A DNA stretch of 64,000 nucleotides from DATMAM01 sp035559995 (GTDB lineage: Bacteria > Desulfobacterota > Binatia > UBA9968), in NCBI GenBank assembly GCA_035559995.1, contig DATMAM010000030.1, forward strand, positions 62,001 through 126,000. The letters run 5' to 3'. Every line of letters starts with the position of its first letter. Position 1 is the first letter of the stretch. The translations under genes and the position numbers were made by a program. Positions 31,365 to 38,481 of this stretch are shown piece by piece. The notes under the pieces were generated by a model. It had not been told where the DNA came from, did no database searches, and saw nothing but the letters and a program-made list of their open reading frames with translations.

Positions 31365-31807
31365 CGAGACTTTTCCTCTGGGGCGGGCACAAAACTCATC
31401 GCGCGCGGCGGGTGGCCCTCAACGGGCGGGCTGTATTCTTCGGCGTGTTTCGCCATGATCGTCGTCGCGTGAAACACGCCGTCGCTCGTCATCCTGCCCT
31501 CGATGACGGCGCCTTTTCCTTCCGCGAACAGATCGGGCGGGACGCCGCGGAAAAAGACCGGAATCGCGTGCGTGCCGTCGGTCAGCTGGAAGCGGTACGT
31601 GAGCGTGCTCAAGTCTTTCTGGAGCGAGCCGGCCACGACCATTCCGCCGACGCGCAAAAACTGTTGCTCGGAAGGCGGGCTGCCGCTGCGAAGCTCCGAC
31701 GGGGTCTTGAAATAGACCATCGCTTCCTGCATCCCGCCGTAGATCAAATAGCCGAGCGCGGCAAGAATGATGAGCCCGCCGACGAGAAAGCGCCTCCTAC
31801 GCGACAT
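31361..31807 (-). CDS. ccmE: Haem chaperone CcmE
   Basis: A 148-residue haem chaperone. One membrane helix spans about residues 7-25, followed by an OB-fold domain (LRVGGMVVAGSLQKD, FRGVPPDLFAEGKGAVIEG). The haem-attaching motif is HAEEY, H121 and Y125, where enteric proteins have HDENY; the covalent His and ligand Tyr are kept. It takes haem from CcmABCD and passes it to CcmF. ATG 31807 begins the second transcription-unit half of the operon, after a 167-base gap behind the thioredoxin gene that could hold a separate promoter. Confidence 0.94.
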
Positions 31808-31820
31808 CGTTACGGTCCGA

Positions 31821-31946
31821 CGGAAAATCTAACCAAACGCAGCCGAAACTTCCCACGGCGCAAAGCCGCGCGACACCCCGTGCGCAACAACGAAAGAAGA
31901 TTTTTGGAGCAGGCTTTTCCGACACTTTGCGCGGATAAAATCTAAC
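31821..31946. repeat. Pair of direct repeats upstream of ccmE
   Basis: CGGAAAATCTAAC (31821-31833) and CGGATAAAATCTAAC (31932-31946) are near-identical and in the same direction, 111 bases apart. They bracket most of the 167-base gap between the thioredoxin gene and ccmE, the only long gap in the operon apart from the ccmB-ccmC junction. They may be operator sites for ccmE transcription. Confidence 0.4.
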
Positions 31947-31974
31947 AAAAAAATTTCGCCAATAGAATGGTCCT

Positions 31975-32613
31975 TCACGGCTTCGCGCGCGCCGGGCTCG
32001 CGGTCTTCTTAAGCTCGGCATCGAGCGCGCCGGCAAAGACCTCGAAGGGCTGCGCGCCGGAGAGAAACCGCTCGTTGATGAGAAAACCCGGGGTGCCGCG
32101 AACGCCGAGCAGAGCGGCCATCGCGGTTTCGGCTTCCACCTTGCTGGCGTACCTGGCCGTCTCCAGGCAGCGATCGAAAGCGGCGGTCTCGAGGCCGATC
32201 TCCTTGGCATAGGTTTTGAGCTTACTTTCCGCGAACGCGAAAGGCGTTGCCGCGTGCGCAAAGAGCTTATCGTGGTAAGGCCAAAACTTCCCCTGCTCGT
32301 TAGCGCACTCGGAGGCTTGCGCGGCCAGCATCGAGGGCTTTCCCAAAATGGCGAAATGGTGGTAAAGAAACCGCACCTTGCCGGTTTGAATGTATCTTTG
32401 GTCGATGAGCGGCAAGGTGTCCTTCCAGAAGCGCCGGCAAAAGCCGCACTGAAAATCCGAAAACTCGATCAGCGTGACGGGCGCCTTGTCCGCTCCCCGA
32501 GCGGGGCCGTCCCGGACGATGTAAGCCAAACCCTCTTCCCGGCTGGGCTGTTCCTGCGCCCAAGCGGAAAAAGCGCTGACGAGCAGCAACACCGGCACGA
32601 CCCCTGCGATCAT
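31975..32613 (-). CDS. DsbA-family periplasmic thioredoxin
   Basis: A 212-residue exported thiol-disulfide protein. Residues 1-20 form a signal peptide (VPVLLLVSAFSAWAQ). The thioredoxin site is FSDFQCGFCRRFW (C56, C59) and the cis-Pro element is GVRGTPGFLINE. Between them lies the helical insert of the DsbA/DsbG group, with KVRFLYHHFAILG. ATG 32613 overlaps the ccmD stop by four bases. The longer open frame upstream merely overlaps ccmD and ccmC. Its place within the ccm operon suggests oxidation or isomerisation of apocytochrome cysteines, complementary to CcmG; this is inference. Confidence 0.9.
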   Translation of the reverse strand: MIAGVVPVLLLVSAFSAWAQEQPSREEGLAYIVRDGPARGADKAPVTLIEFSDFQCGFCRRFWKDTLPLIDQRYIQTGKVRFLYHHFAILGKPSMLAAQASECANEQGKFWPYHDKLFAHAATPFAFAESKLKTYAKEIGLETAAFDRCLETARYASKVEAETAMAALLGVRGTPGFLINERFLSGAQPFEVFAGALDAELKKTASPARAKP

Positions 32614-32786
32614 GACGGCGCGTTGTCGGCGGCCGGCAAATCCGATGACGGTGCCGCCGCCGGCTCCTCGAGCGACGCAAGCTCCGCCTCGACCTTTCGC
32701 AGGCGCAGTTTGAGAGCTAGCGTGTAGAGGACAATCGCAAGCCAGACGAGCCCGTAGGCGAGAAAAACAAACCCCCAATGCCCCAT
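32610..32786 (-). CDS. ccmD: Haem exporter protein CcmD
   Basis: A 58-residue protein with one membrane helix at about residues 5-25 (GFVFLAYGLVWLAIVLYTLAL) followed by the basic, charged tail LRLRKVEAELASLEE. This is the standard topology of CcmD, which holds CcmE on the CcmABC complex. ATG 32786 shares one base with the ccmC stop (TGATG), and its own stop overlaps the thioredoxin start. Assignment rests on size, topology and position, as CcmD sequences are poorly conserved. Confidence 0.85.
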   Translation of the reverse strand: MGHWGFVFLAYGLVWLAIVLYTLALKLRLRKVEAELASLEEPAAAPSSDLPAADNAPS

Positions 32787-33481
32787 CAGCGCCTCCCGTA
32801 AAGTCGACGCCGCCTGAGCTCGGCCTGTTTTTCGCCCAGGCGGATCCGCTGCGAAAGCAGATAAAAATAGAGGAGGATGAAAGCGACAAAATTGATCGCC
32901 AGCGCGACGAGCATGGAAGGATGAACGTTCTCCCACGGCGGCTTGTCCGGCTGCAGGATGGACGGCGGCTGGTGCAACGTACGCCACCAGTAGACGGACA
33001 TGTGGATCAGCGGGATGTCGAGAAAGCCGATGATCCCCAGAATGGCGCCGCTCACCGCCGCGCGCTGCTCTTCCTCGATCAAAGCCCTGAGCATGAGATA
33101 AGCGACAAAGATGAGGAGCAGGATCGCCGTCAAGGTCAGGCGCGCGTCCCAGGTCCACCACACCCCCCACGTCGGTTTTCCCCAGATGGCGCCTTCCACA
33201 ATCGTCAGCGCGGTGAACAGGACGCCGATTTCCGCCGCGGCGTAGGCCAGGATGTCGTCGCGCGGCTCGCGCTTCCACAGGTAGAGACAGCTTCCCACAA
33301 ACACGATGAAAAAAGAAAGGTACGCGGTGAGAATGCTGGGGACGTGCAGATACATGATCCGCTGCGAGTCTCCTTGATAGGCGTCGGGCGGCGCCTTGAC
33401 GAGACCCCAGTATTGCCCGACGAGGATAAAGACGAGCGCGAGAGCGCCGAGAATTGTGCTTCCCCTGCGGGCTGAAGACAT
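32786..33481 (-). CDS. ccmC: Haem exporter protein CcmC
   Basis: A 231-residue membrane protein with six hydrophobic helices. The tryptophan-rich WWD-type signature is WGVWWTWDARLT, flanked by the two conserved haem-ligand histidines in MYLHVPSI and PLIHMSVYWW. It delivers haem to CcmE in complex with CcmD. I chose ATG 33481; a TTG start 15 codons upstream is possible and would reach into the inverted repeat of the ccmB-ccmC gap. No strong ribosome site precedes either, which is unusual for this operon. Confidence 0.94.
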   Translation of the reverse strand: MSSARRGSTILGALALVFILVGQYWGLVKAPPDAYQGDSQRIMYLHVPSILTAYLSFFIVFVGSCLYLWKREPRDDILAYAAAEIGVLFTALTIVEGAIWGKPTWGVWWTWDARLTLTAILLLIFVAYLMLRALIEEEQRAAVSGAILGIIGFLDIPLIHMSVYWWRTLHQPPSILQPDKPPWENVHPSMLVALAINFVAFILLYFYLLSQRIRLGEKQAELRRRRLYGRR

Positions 33482-33493
33482 AAAAAGTGTTCT

Positions 33494-33573
33494 AGTTTCG
33501 CCTTTCCGGTTTCGAGCTAAAAGCAAAATGGGCTGACGACCGGCGCGAAACTCGAAACCAGAAACCCGAAACT
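33494..33573. repeat. 23-bp imperfect inverted repeat in the ccmB-ccmC junction
   Basis: Arms 33494-33516 and 33551-33573 pair at 20 of 23 positions, with perfect inner GGTTTCGAG/CTCGAAACC and outer AGTTTCG/CGAAACT, around a 34-base loop. It fills almost the whole 96-base gap between ccmB and ccmC. The same GTTTCGGGTTTC vocabulary occurs at gltB-gltD and icd-mdh. Confidence 0.8.
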
Positions 33574-33577
33574 CCCT

Positions 33578-34255
33578 TCACGCTTCCACCACCCATTCGA
33601 AAATAAGATAGCCCGCGGTCATGAAGATGACGTCAAACGCGATCAGCAAGCGGAGCCAGGGATAGGCCTCGGACCAAGCGCCCGACCGCAAAATGATCTC
33701 CAGACAGCGGATCGTCGCCAGAACGACCGGGATCAGAAGCGGAAAAAGCACGAGCGGCAGAAGCAGCTCGCGCGCTCGGGCCTTTAGCGTCACGGCGGAG
33801 AAGAGCGTTCCCAGAACGCAAAAGCCGAGCGTGCCCAAGAATGTAACGGCAAAAAGCGACGGCAGCAAGCCCCAGTATTGCAGGTTAAAAAGGATCGCGA
33901 ACAGCGGAAAAACGACAAGCTCGACCAGGAGCATGAGAATCAAATTGAAAATCACCTTGGAGACAAAAAGCGCGGCGCGATCAAAGGGGGTGAGGAGGAG
34001 CGCCTCCAGACAAAAGTTCTCCCGTTCGGGTTGAAAGAGCTGCGTCAGCGCGAGCATCCCCGTGAACACAAAGGCAAGCCAGAGCAGGCCCGGAGTCATC
34101 TCCGCAACCCGGTCTTGGCGGATTTCAAACGAGAACTGAAAGAGAAAAAGGAGCAGCGCGCCGAAAAAAAACATCGACATCAGGCTTTCGCGCCGCCGCA
34201 GTTCCAGCCGGACATCCTTCCACAGGAGCCAGCACGCCTGCCTCAATAGCTCCAC
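33578..34255 (-). CDS. ccmB: Haem exporter permease CcmB
   Basis: A 225-residue membrane protein with six helices, the normal length of CcmB. The N-terminal KDVRLELRRRESLMSMFFFG is the conserved cytoplasmic stretch of the family, and LEALLLTPFDRAALFVSK matches the loop after the second helix. It forms the CcmAB ABC module that releases haem-loaded CcmE. The start GTG (complement of 34253-34255) lies 13 bases inside ccmA, so the two are translationally coupled. Confidence 0.94.
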   Translation of the reverse strand: MELLRQACWLLWKDVRLELRRRESLMSMFFFGALLLFLFQFSFEIRQDRVAEMTPGLLWLAFVFTGMLALTQLFQPERENFCLEALLLTPFDRAALFVSKVIFNLILMLLVELVVFPLFAILFNLQYWGLLPSLFAVTFLGTLGFCVLGTLFSAVTLKARARELLLPLVLFPLLIPVVLATIRCLEIILRSGAWSEAYPWLRLLIAFDVIFMTAGYLIFEWVVEA

Positions 34256-34914
34256 GCTTCCCCTCTCGGGAGCAGGCTTTCTCCCAGGCGATCCAGGTTG
34301 GCCGCCGCGTCATCGCGCGGGCCGTCGAAGACAAGCCTCCCCCGGGTCAGGACCAAGGCCCGGGAACAGAGCGCGAGCGCGCGCGGGATTTGATGGGTGG
34401 CGATGATCACCGCCGTTTGCGCCCGCGTCAGCTCGCTCACGAAACTCTCCAGCAGATCCACGCCCGCGCCGTCGAGCGGCCCGTAGGGCTCGTCGAGCAG
34501 AAGGAGACCGGGCTCGACGAGAAGCCATTTGGCGATGAGGAGCCGGCATTTCATGCCCGCGGAGAGCGCCGATACCAGCCAGTCCTGCGCGCCGGTGAGG
34601 CTCGCCCGGCTGAGGGCCTTCTCGACCTCGGCGGGAGTTTTCTTGTTGTTGTGCAGGGCGAGAAACAGGCGGAGATTCTCGCCGACCGTCAAATGCTCGT
34701 AGAGATGGGCGCCGGGCACAAGATAGCCCACCGCCGGGCGCGCGAGCTCGATGGCTCCCGAAGTCGGCCGCATGAGCGCGGAGAGAAGCTTGAGAAGCGT
34801 CGTTTTTCCCGCTCCGTTTTGCCCGAGCAGGGCGACGCATTCGCCGGCCCTGAGATCAAAGCTCACGTCACGCAGCGCCCATTGGCTTCCAAAGGCCTTC
34901 GAGAGCTGCCGCAC
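34243..34914 (-). CDS. ccmA: Haem exporter ATP-binding protein CcmA
   Basis: A 223-residue ABC ATPase. Walker A is GQNGAGKTT, Walker B LLLLDEPYGPLD and the H-loop ATHQ. The signature is LSAGMKCRL in place of LSGGQ, as in CcmA proteins. It powers release of holo-CcmE from CcmABCD. The start GTG 34914 gives MRQLSKAF; most ABC proteins carry a few more residues, and an in-frame ILRVRQL extension without ATG, GTG or TTG exists, so a CTG or ATT start cannot be excluded. It is first in the operon, so the promoter must lie in 34915-35199. Confidence 0.92.
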   Translation of the reverse strand: MRQLSKAFGSQWALRDVSFDLRAGECVALLGQNGAGKTTLLKLLSALMRPTSGAIELARPAVGYLVPGAHLYEHLTVGENLRLFLALHNNKKTPAEVEKALSRASLTGAQDWLVSALSAGMKCRLLIAKWLLVEPGLLLLDEPYGPLDGAGVDLLESFVSELTRAQTAVIIATHQIPRALALCSRALVLTRGRLVFDGPRDDAAANLDRLGESLLPRGEAWSY

Positions 34915-35199
34915 GCGCAGGATCGGTGGCGAGCGACGTAATGCCGCGGGGGTTTCTTTCAGCGTGACCAGAATTGCTTAGGAATATAGACGCGCCCGCC
35001 GGGCGATTCAAGGGAAGGGCCGCCCGCGACGCAGCCGGGGACTCCGGCAGCGCCCGGCGCAAAGCGGCACGATCGACAATTCTCCGACAGGCGCGGAACA
35101 GTTTTTCAAAGACGGCACACCTGTGATAAAAAAGCTCGGCGCTATCTGACGGATTCGGCCGGAGGCCGGCGAAAAATTTTCTTTCTTCGGAGGAGCAGC
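34915..35199. other. Divergent control region between ccmA and the membrane protein gene
   Basis: These 285 bases hold no gene that I can support. They must carry the promoter of the ccm operon on one strand and of the gene at 35200 on the other. I saw no convincing -35/-10 pair; a CTGTGATAAAA stretch near 35120 is the best -10-like element for the + strand. Confidence 0.4.
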
Positions 35200-35892
35200 A
35201 TGGATATGGTCGCGAGCGTGACAGGGGCGTGGGAAGCGTTTGCCACTAAGGTGGGGGCTTTTCTGCCGAACCTGTTTTATGCGCTTTTTGTTTTGGTCGG
35301 CGGATGGGTGCTGTGCAATATCGCCAAGCGTGTCATCGTCCGGCTTCTCCGGATCTGCCATTTCGACTGGCTGGCGGATCGAGCGGGCATCACGCGCTCT
35401 CTGGAAATCGGTGGCATCCGGCAGAGCAGCAGCGAGATCCTCGGGCTACTCGCCTTTTGGTTTCTCTTCCTGATCGTCATCTTGGCAAGCCTCGACATCC
35501 TCGGCCTCACCGGGGCGACGGAAACGCTGGAAGCCATTTTCCTCTATATTCCCAAGGTCGTCGCCGCCGTGGTCGTCCTCATTCTCGGGTTTTACTTCGC
35601 CGCCTTCTTGCAGACGGTCACGCGGACCTCGTTTATCAACGCCGGTCTGAGACAGGCGGATACGCTTTCGGCAATCACGTACTACGCCACGGTCGTGTTC
35701 ATCGTCGCCGCGGTCCTGCAGATCCTCGAGATCGCAGCGGAGATTGTCATGTGGGCCTTTATCCTGCTCTTCGGTTCCGTTTGCTTGGCGCTTGCGATCG
35801 CGTTCGGGCTCGGCGGCAGAGAGGTGGCGGCGCGGCAACTCGAGAAGTGGCTCGAAGCGGGCAAGGACGAGCAACTCCCGCCGCAAACTTGA
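35200..35892 (+). CDS. Membrane protein with conserved TM helices (MscS-related TM_helix type)
   Basis: A 230-residue protein with five or six hydrophobic helices. The repeated pattern LPNLFYALFVLVGGWVLCNIAKRVIVRLL near the start and LEAIFLYIPKVVAAVVVLILGF in the middle is that of the conserved TM helix found in small mechanosensitive-channel relatives. LAIAFGLGGREVAARQLEKW near the end resembles the channel-lining helix and following segment. It lacks the beta domain of MscS. GGAGGAGC before ATG 35200 supports the start. It may be a channel subunit; function is not proven. Confidence 0.75.
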   Translation: MDMVASVTGAWEAFATKVGAFLPNLFYALFVLVGGWVLCNIAKRVIVRLLRICHFDWLADRAGITRSLEIGGIRQSSSEILGLLAFWFLFLIVILASLDILGLTGATETLEAIFLYIPKVVAAVVVLILGFYFAAFLQTVTRTSFINAGLRQADTLSAITYYATVVFIVAAVLQILEIAAEIVMWAFILLFGSVCLALAIAFGLGGREVAARQLEKWLEAGKDEQLPPQT

Positions 35893-35917
35893 CCCAAGAG
35901 GGTAATTCCGTTAGATA
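35889..35917 (+). promoter_or_regulatory. Possible sigma-70 promoter of icd
   Basis: TTGACC (35889-35894) and TAGATA (35912-35917) are 17 bases apart, starting inside the stop codon of the preceding gene. Transcription would begin near 35923 and give icd a leader of about 70 bases containing the hairpin at 35941-35977. The -10 match is moderate. Confidence 0.35.
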
Positions 35918-35942
35918 TCAGAAAAATTTTTGTCGCGCTTGA

Positions 35943-35975
35943 ATAGCCTAAGGGCGCCGGCGGTCCTTAGGCTAT
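35943..35975 (+). terminator. Stem-loop between the membrane protein gene and icd
   Basis: ATAGCCTAAGG (35943-35953) pairs perfectly with CCTTAGGCTAT (35965-35975). A G-T and a C-G pair can extend it to 13 bp around a GC-rich loop. It ends nine bases before the GGGGAGG ribosome site of icd. There is no T run, so it may be either a weak terminator for the upstream gene or a structured leader of icd. Confidence 0.55.
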
Positions 35976-35994
35976 GTTATTCTGGGGAGGTTCA

Positions 35995-37401
35995 ATGGCG
36001 AGCTACCAGCATATCAAGGTGCCGTCGGACGGCGCCAAAATTACGATGTCGGCAAACAAGGAGCTAGAGGTTCCCGACCGCCCGATCATTCCTTTCATCG
36101 AGGGCGACGGCACCGGTCGGGATATCTGGCGCGCGTCGGTGCGCGTCTTCGACGCCGCGATCGAGAAGGCTTACCGGGGCAAGCGGAAAATCCGCTGGAT
36201 GGAAGTCTACGCGGGCGAGAAGTCCTTCAGGATGTTCAACACCTGGCTGCCCGACGAAACCGTGGACGCGTTCGCGGAGTTTCTCGTGGGGATCAAAGGG
36301 CCGCTCACGACGCCGATCGGCGGCGGCTTTCGCTCACTGAACGTGGCGCTGAGAAAGCTCTTGGATCTCTACGTCTGTCAGCGCCCCGTGCGCTACTTCA
36401 AGGGCGTGCCGTCGCCGTGCAAGCATCCCGAGCATGTCGACATGGTGGTTTTCCGGGAAAACACGGAGGACATTTACGCCGGCATCGAGTTCATCCACGG
36501 CACCGAAGAGAACCGAAAGTTCAAGGCGCTGCTCAAGGAACACTTCCCGAAGGAGTACGAGAAGATTCGCTTTCCGGAGACGTCGGGAATCGCGCTCAAG
36601 CCCATTTCCGTCGAGGGCACGGAGCGGCTGGTGCGCGCGGCGATCAAATGGGCGCTGGCGAACAAGCGCCGCAACGTGAACTTCGTGCACAAAGGCAATA
36701 TCATGAAGTACACCGAAGGCGCGTTCATGGAATGGGGCTACGCGCTTGCCAAGCGCGAGTTTCGCCAGGAAATCGTCACGGAGCGCGAGACGTGGATTTT
36801 GGCCAACAAGGAGCAAAATCCCGCTCTCAGCGTGGAAGACAACGCCCGCTTGATCGACCCCGGATACGAGATGATGTCGCCCGGGCAGCAGAGCGACATC
36901 CGGAGGGAGGTCGAGGAGGCGCTCAAGCTGTGGCCGACGCACGGCGATGGAAAGTGGAAATCGAAGCTCCTGATCAAGGATTCGATCGCCGACGTGACGC
37001 TTCAGTTCGTCCTGATCCGCCCGAAAGACTACGACGTGATCGCGACGATGAACTTGAACGGCGATTATCTCTCGGACGCGCTCGCGGCGCAGGTCGGCGG
37101 CATCGGCATCGCACCCGGAGCGAACATCAACTACGAGACCGGGCACGCGGTCTTCGAGGCGACCCACGGCACCGCGCCCAAATACGCCGACCTCGACAAA
37201 GTCAACCCCGGGTCGGTGATCCTCTCGGGGGAAATGATGCTGCGCTACATGGGATGGACGGAAGCGGCCGACCTGATCATCAAAGGGCTCGAGGGGGCGA
37301 TCGCCAACAAGACCGTGACGTACGACTTCGAGCGGCTCATGCCCGGCGCCAAGCTGGTGAGCTGCTCGGGGTTCGGCGACGCGATCGTCGCCAACATGTA
37401 A
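35995..37401 (+). CDS. icd: Isocitrate dehydrogenase (NADP+)
   Basis: A 468-residue enzyme of the TCA cycle, converting isocitrate to 2-oxoglutarate and CO2. IPFIEGDGTGRDIW is the N-terminal signature and GGGFRSLNVALR holds the isocitrate-binding serine S114, the site phosphorylated by AceK in enterics. The NADP-type adenine site is HGTAPKYADLDKVNPGS, with the Lys-Tyr pair that marks NADP use. It is about 50 residues longer than the E. coli enzyme, through an insert near residues 270-330. GGGGAGG at 35984-35990 supports ATG 35995. It heads the icd-mdh-sucCD group and supplies 2-oxoglutarate, also the GOGAT substrate. Confidence 0.96.
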   Translation: MASYQHIKVPSDGAKITMSANKELEVPDRPIIPFIEGDGTGRDIWRASVRVFDAAIEKAYRGKRKIRWMEVYAGEKSFRMFNTWLPDETVDAFAEFLVGIKGPLTTPIGGGFRSLNVALRKLLDLYVCQRPVRYFKGVPSPCKHPEHVDMVVFRENTEDIYAGIEFIHGTEENRKFKALLKEHFPKEYEKIRFPETSGIALKPISVEGTERLVRAAIKWALANKRRNVNFVHKGNIMKYTEGAFMEWGYALAKREFRQEIVTERETWILANKEQNPALSVEDNARLIDPGYEMMSPGQQSDIRREVEEALKLWPTHGDGKWKSKLLIKDSIADVTLQFVLIRPKDYDVIATMNLNGDYLSDALAAQVGGIGIAPGANINYETGHAVFEATHGTAPKYADLDKVNPGSVILSGEMMLRYMGWTEAADLIIKGLEGAIANKTVTYDFERLMPGAKLVSCSGFGDAIVANM

Positions 37402-37403
37402 AG

Positions 37404-37461
37404 CGTGGTTTCGGGTTTCGCGCTTCGGCTTTGCGCCAAGACCGAGAAAAGAGAAACCACG
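37404..37461. repeat. Inverted repeat in the icd-mdh junction
   Basis: CGTGGTTTC (37404-37412) and GAAACCACG (37453-37461) are perfectly complementary, bracketing GGGTTTCGCGCTTCGG and CCGAGAAAAG, which allow partial further pairing. It starts two bases after the icd stop codon. Its GGTTTCGGGTTTCGCG core matches the gltB-gltD repeat. Confidence 0.7.
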
Positions 37462-37488
37462 AACCGGCAACTTTAGCGTGAGGTTTTT

Positions 37489-38433
37489 ATGCCGCGAACG
37501 AAGATCGCTTTGATTGGTGCGGGCAATATCGGCGGGACGATGGCCCACCTCATCGTTCTGAAGGGCCTGGGAGACGTCGTTCTTTACGACGTCGTCGACG
37601 GCTTGCCGCAGGGCAAGGCGCTCGACCTGTTGCAGTCGGGGCCGATCGAAAACTTCGACGCGGACATCCGGGGCACGACGAAATTCGAGGATATCGCGGG
37701 CGCGAGCGTTTGCATCGTCACCGCGGGAATCGCGCGCAAACCCGGCATGAGCCGCGACGATTTGGTCGCCACCAACGCCCGGATCATGCGCTCGGTTGCC
37801 GAAGGAATCAAAACTTACGCTCCCGATTCGTTCGTTATCGTCGTCACCAACCCGCTCGACGCGATGGTCACGCTGGCGCAGCGCGTGACCGGGTTTCCGA
37901 AAAACCGCGTCGTCGGGCAATCGGGAATTCTCGACTCCGCGCGTTACCGGACCTTCGTCGCCCAGGAACTGAAAGTCTCCGTCGCCAGCGTCTCCGCGCT
38001 CGTGCTCGGCGGCCACGGAGACGACATGGTTCCGGTCCGCAGTCGCTGCCAGGTCTGCGGCGTCCCGGTGGAGCGGTTTCTCTCGAGCCAGCGTTTGGAC
38101 GAAATCGAGGCGCGGACGCGAAACGCGGGCGGCGAGATCGTCGCGCTCCTCAAGACCGGCTCGGCCTTTTATTCGCCCGCCTCCGCGGCCGTTCGCATGG
38201 CGGAGGCCTATTTGAAGGACAAAAAAGAGATCCTCCCCTGTGCCGCGCTCCTGGAAGGCGAGTACGGGATCAACGGCTACTACTTCTCGGTTCCGGTCAT
38301 GATCGGAGCGGGCGGGGTGGAAAAGGTCATCGAGATCGATCTGACGCCGCGCGAAAGGGAAATGCTCGAGGTCTCGCTGAGCCACGTGAAGGACATCGTC
38401 CAGGCGATGGATCGGATCCTGGCCGGCGAGTAG
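37489..38433 (+). CDS. mdh: Malate dehydrogenase (LDH-like)
   Basis: A 314-residue NAD-dependent malate dehydrogenase of the lactate-dehydrogenase-like group. The Rossmann motif is ALIGAGNIGGTMA, the substrate loop ARKPGMSRDDL carries the arginine that selects dicarboxylates, and the catalytic His is in LGGHGDDMVP. The acidic residue ending strand 2 (YDVVDG) fits NAD. ATG 37489 follows AGG at a usual distance, though the site is weak. The gene lies 87 bases after icd, the gap holding an inverted repeat, and is followed by a strong terminator-like hairpin. Confidence 0.96.
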   Translation: MPRTKIALIGAGNIGGTMAHLIVLKGLGDVVLYDVVDGLPQGKALDLLQSGPIENFDADIRGTTKFEDIAGASVCIVTAGIARKPGMSRDDLVATNARIMRSVAEGIKTYAPDSFVIVVTNPLDAMVTLAQRVTGFPKNRVVGQSGILDSARYRTFVAQELKVSVASVSALVLGGHGDDMVPVRSRCQVCGVPVERFLSSQRLDEIEARTRNAGGEIVALLKTGSAFYSPASAAVRMAEAYLKDKKEILPCAALLEGEYGINGYYFSVPVMIGAGGVEKVIEIDLTPREREMLEVSLSHVKDIVQAMDRILAGE

Positions 38434-38434
38434 G

Positions 38435-38479
38435 AGGCCGGAGCGCCGGCGTGCGCGCTCCAGAGCCCCGGCCTTTTTT
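38435..38479 (+). terminator. Intrinsic terminator after mdh
   Basis: GGCCGG (38436-38441) pairs with CCGGCC (38468-38473), and an inner GGAGCGC/GCGCTCC (38440-38446 with 38555-type arm at 38455-38461) gives an alternative stem. TTTTTT follows directly at 38474-38479. It ends two bases before the sucC start, so termination here could meter sucCD relative to icd-mdh. Confidence 0.65.
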
Positions 38480-38481
38480 CC

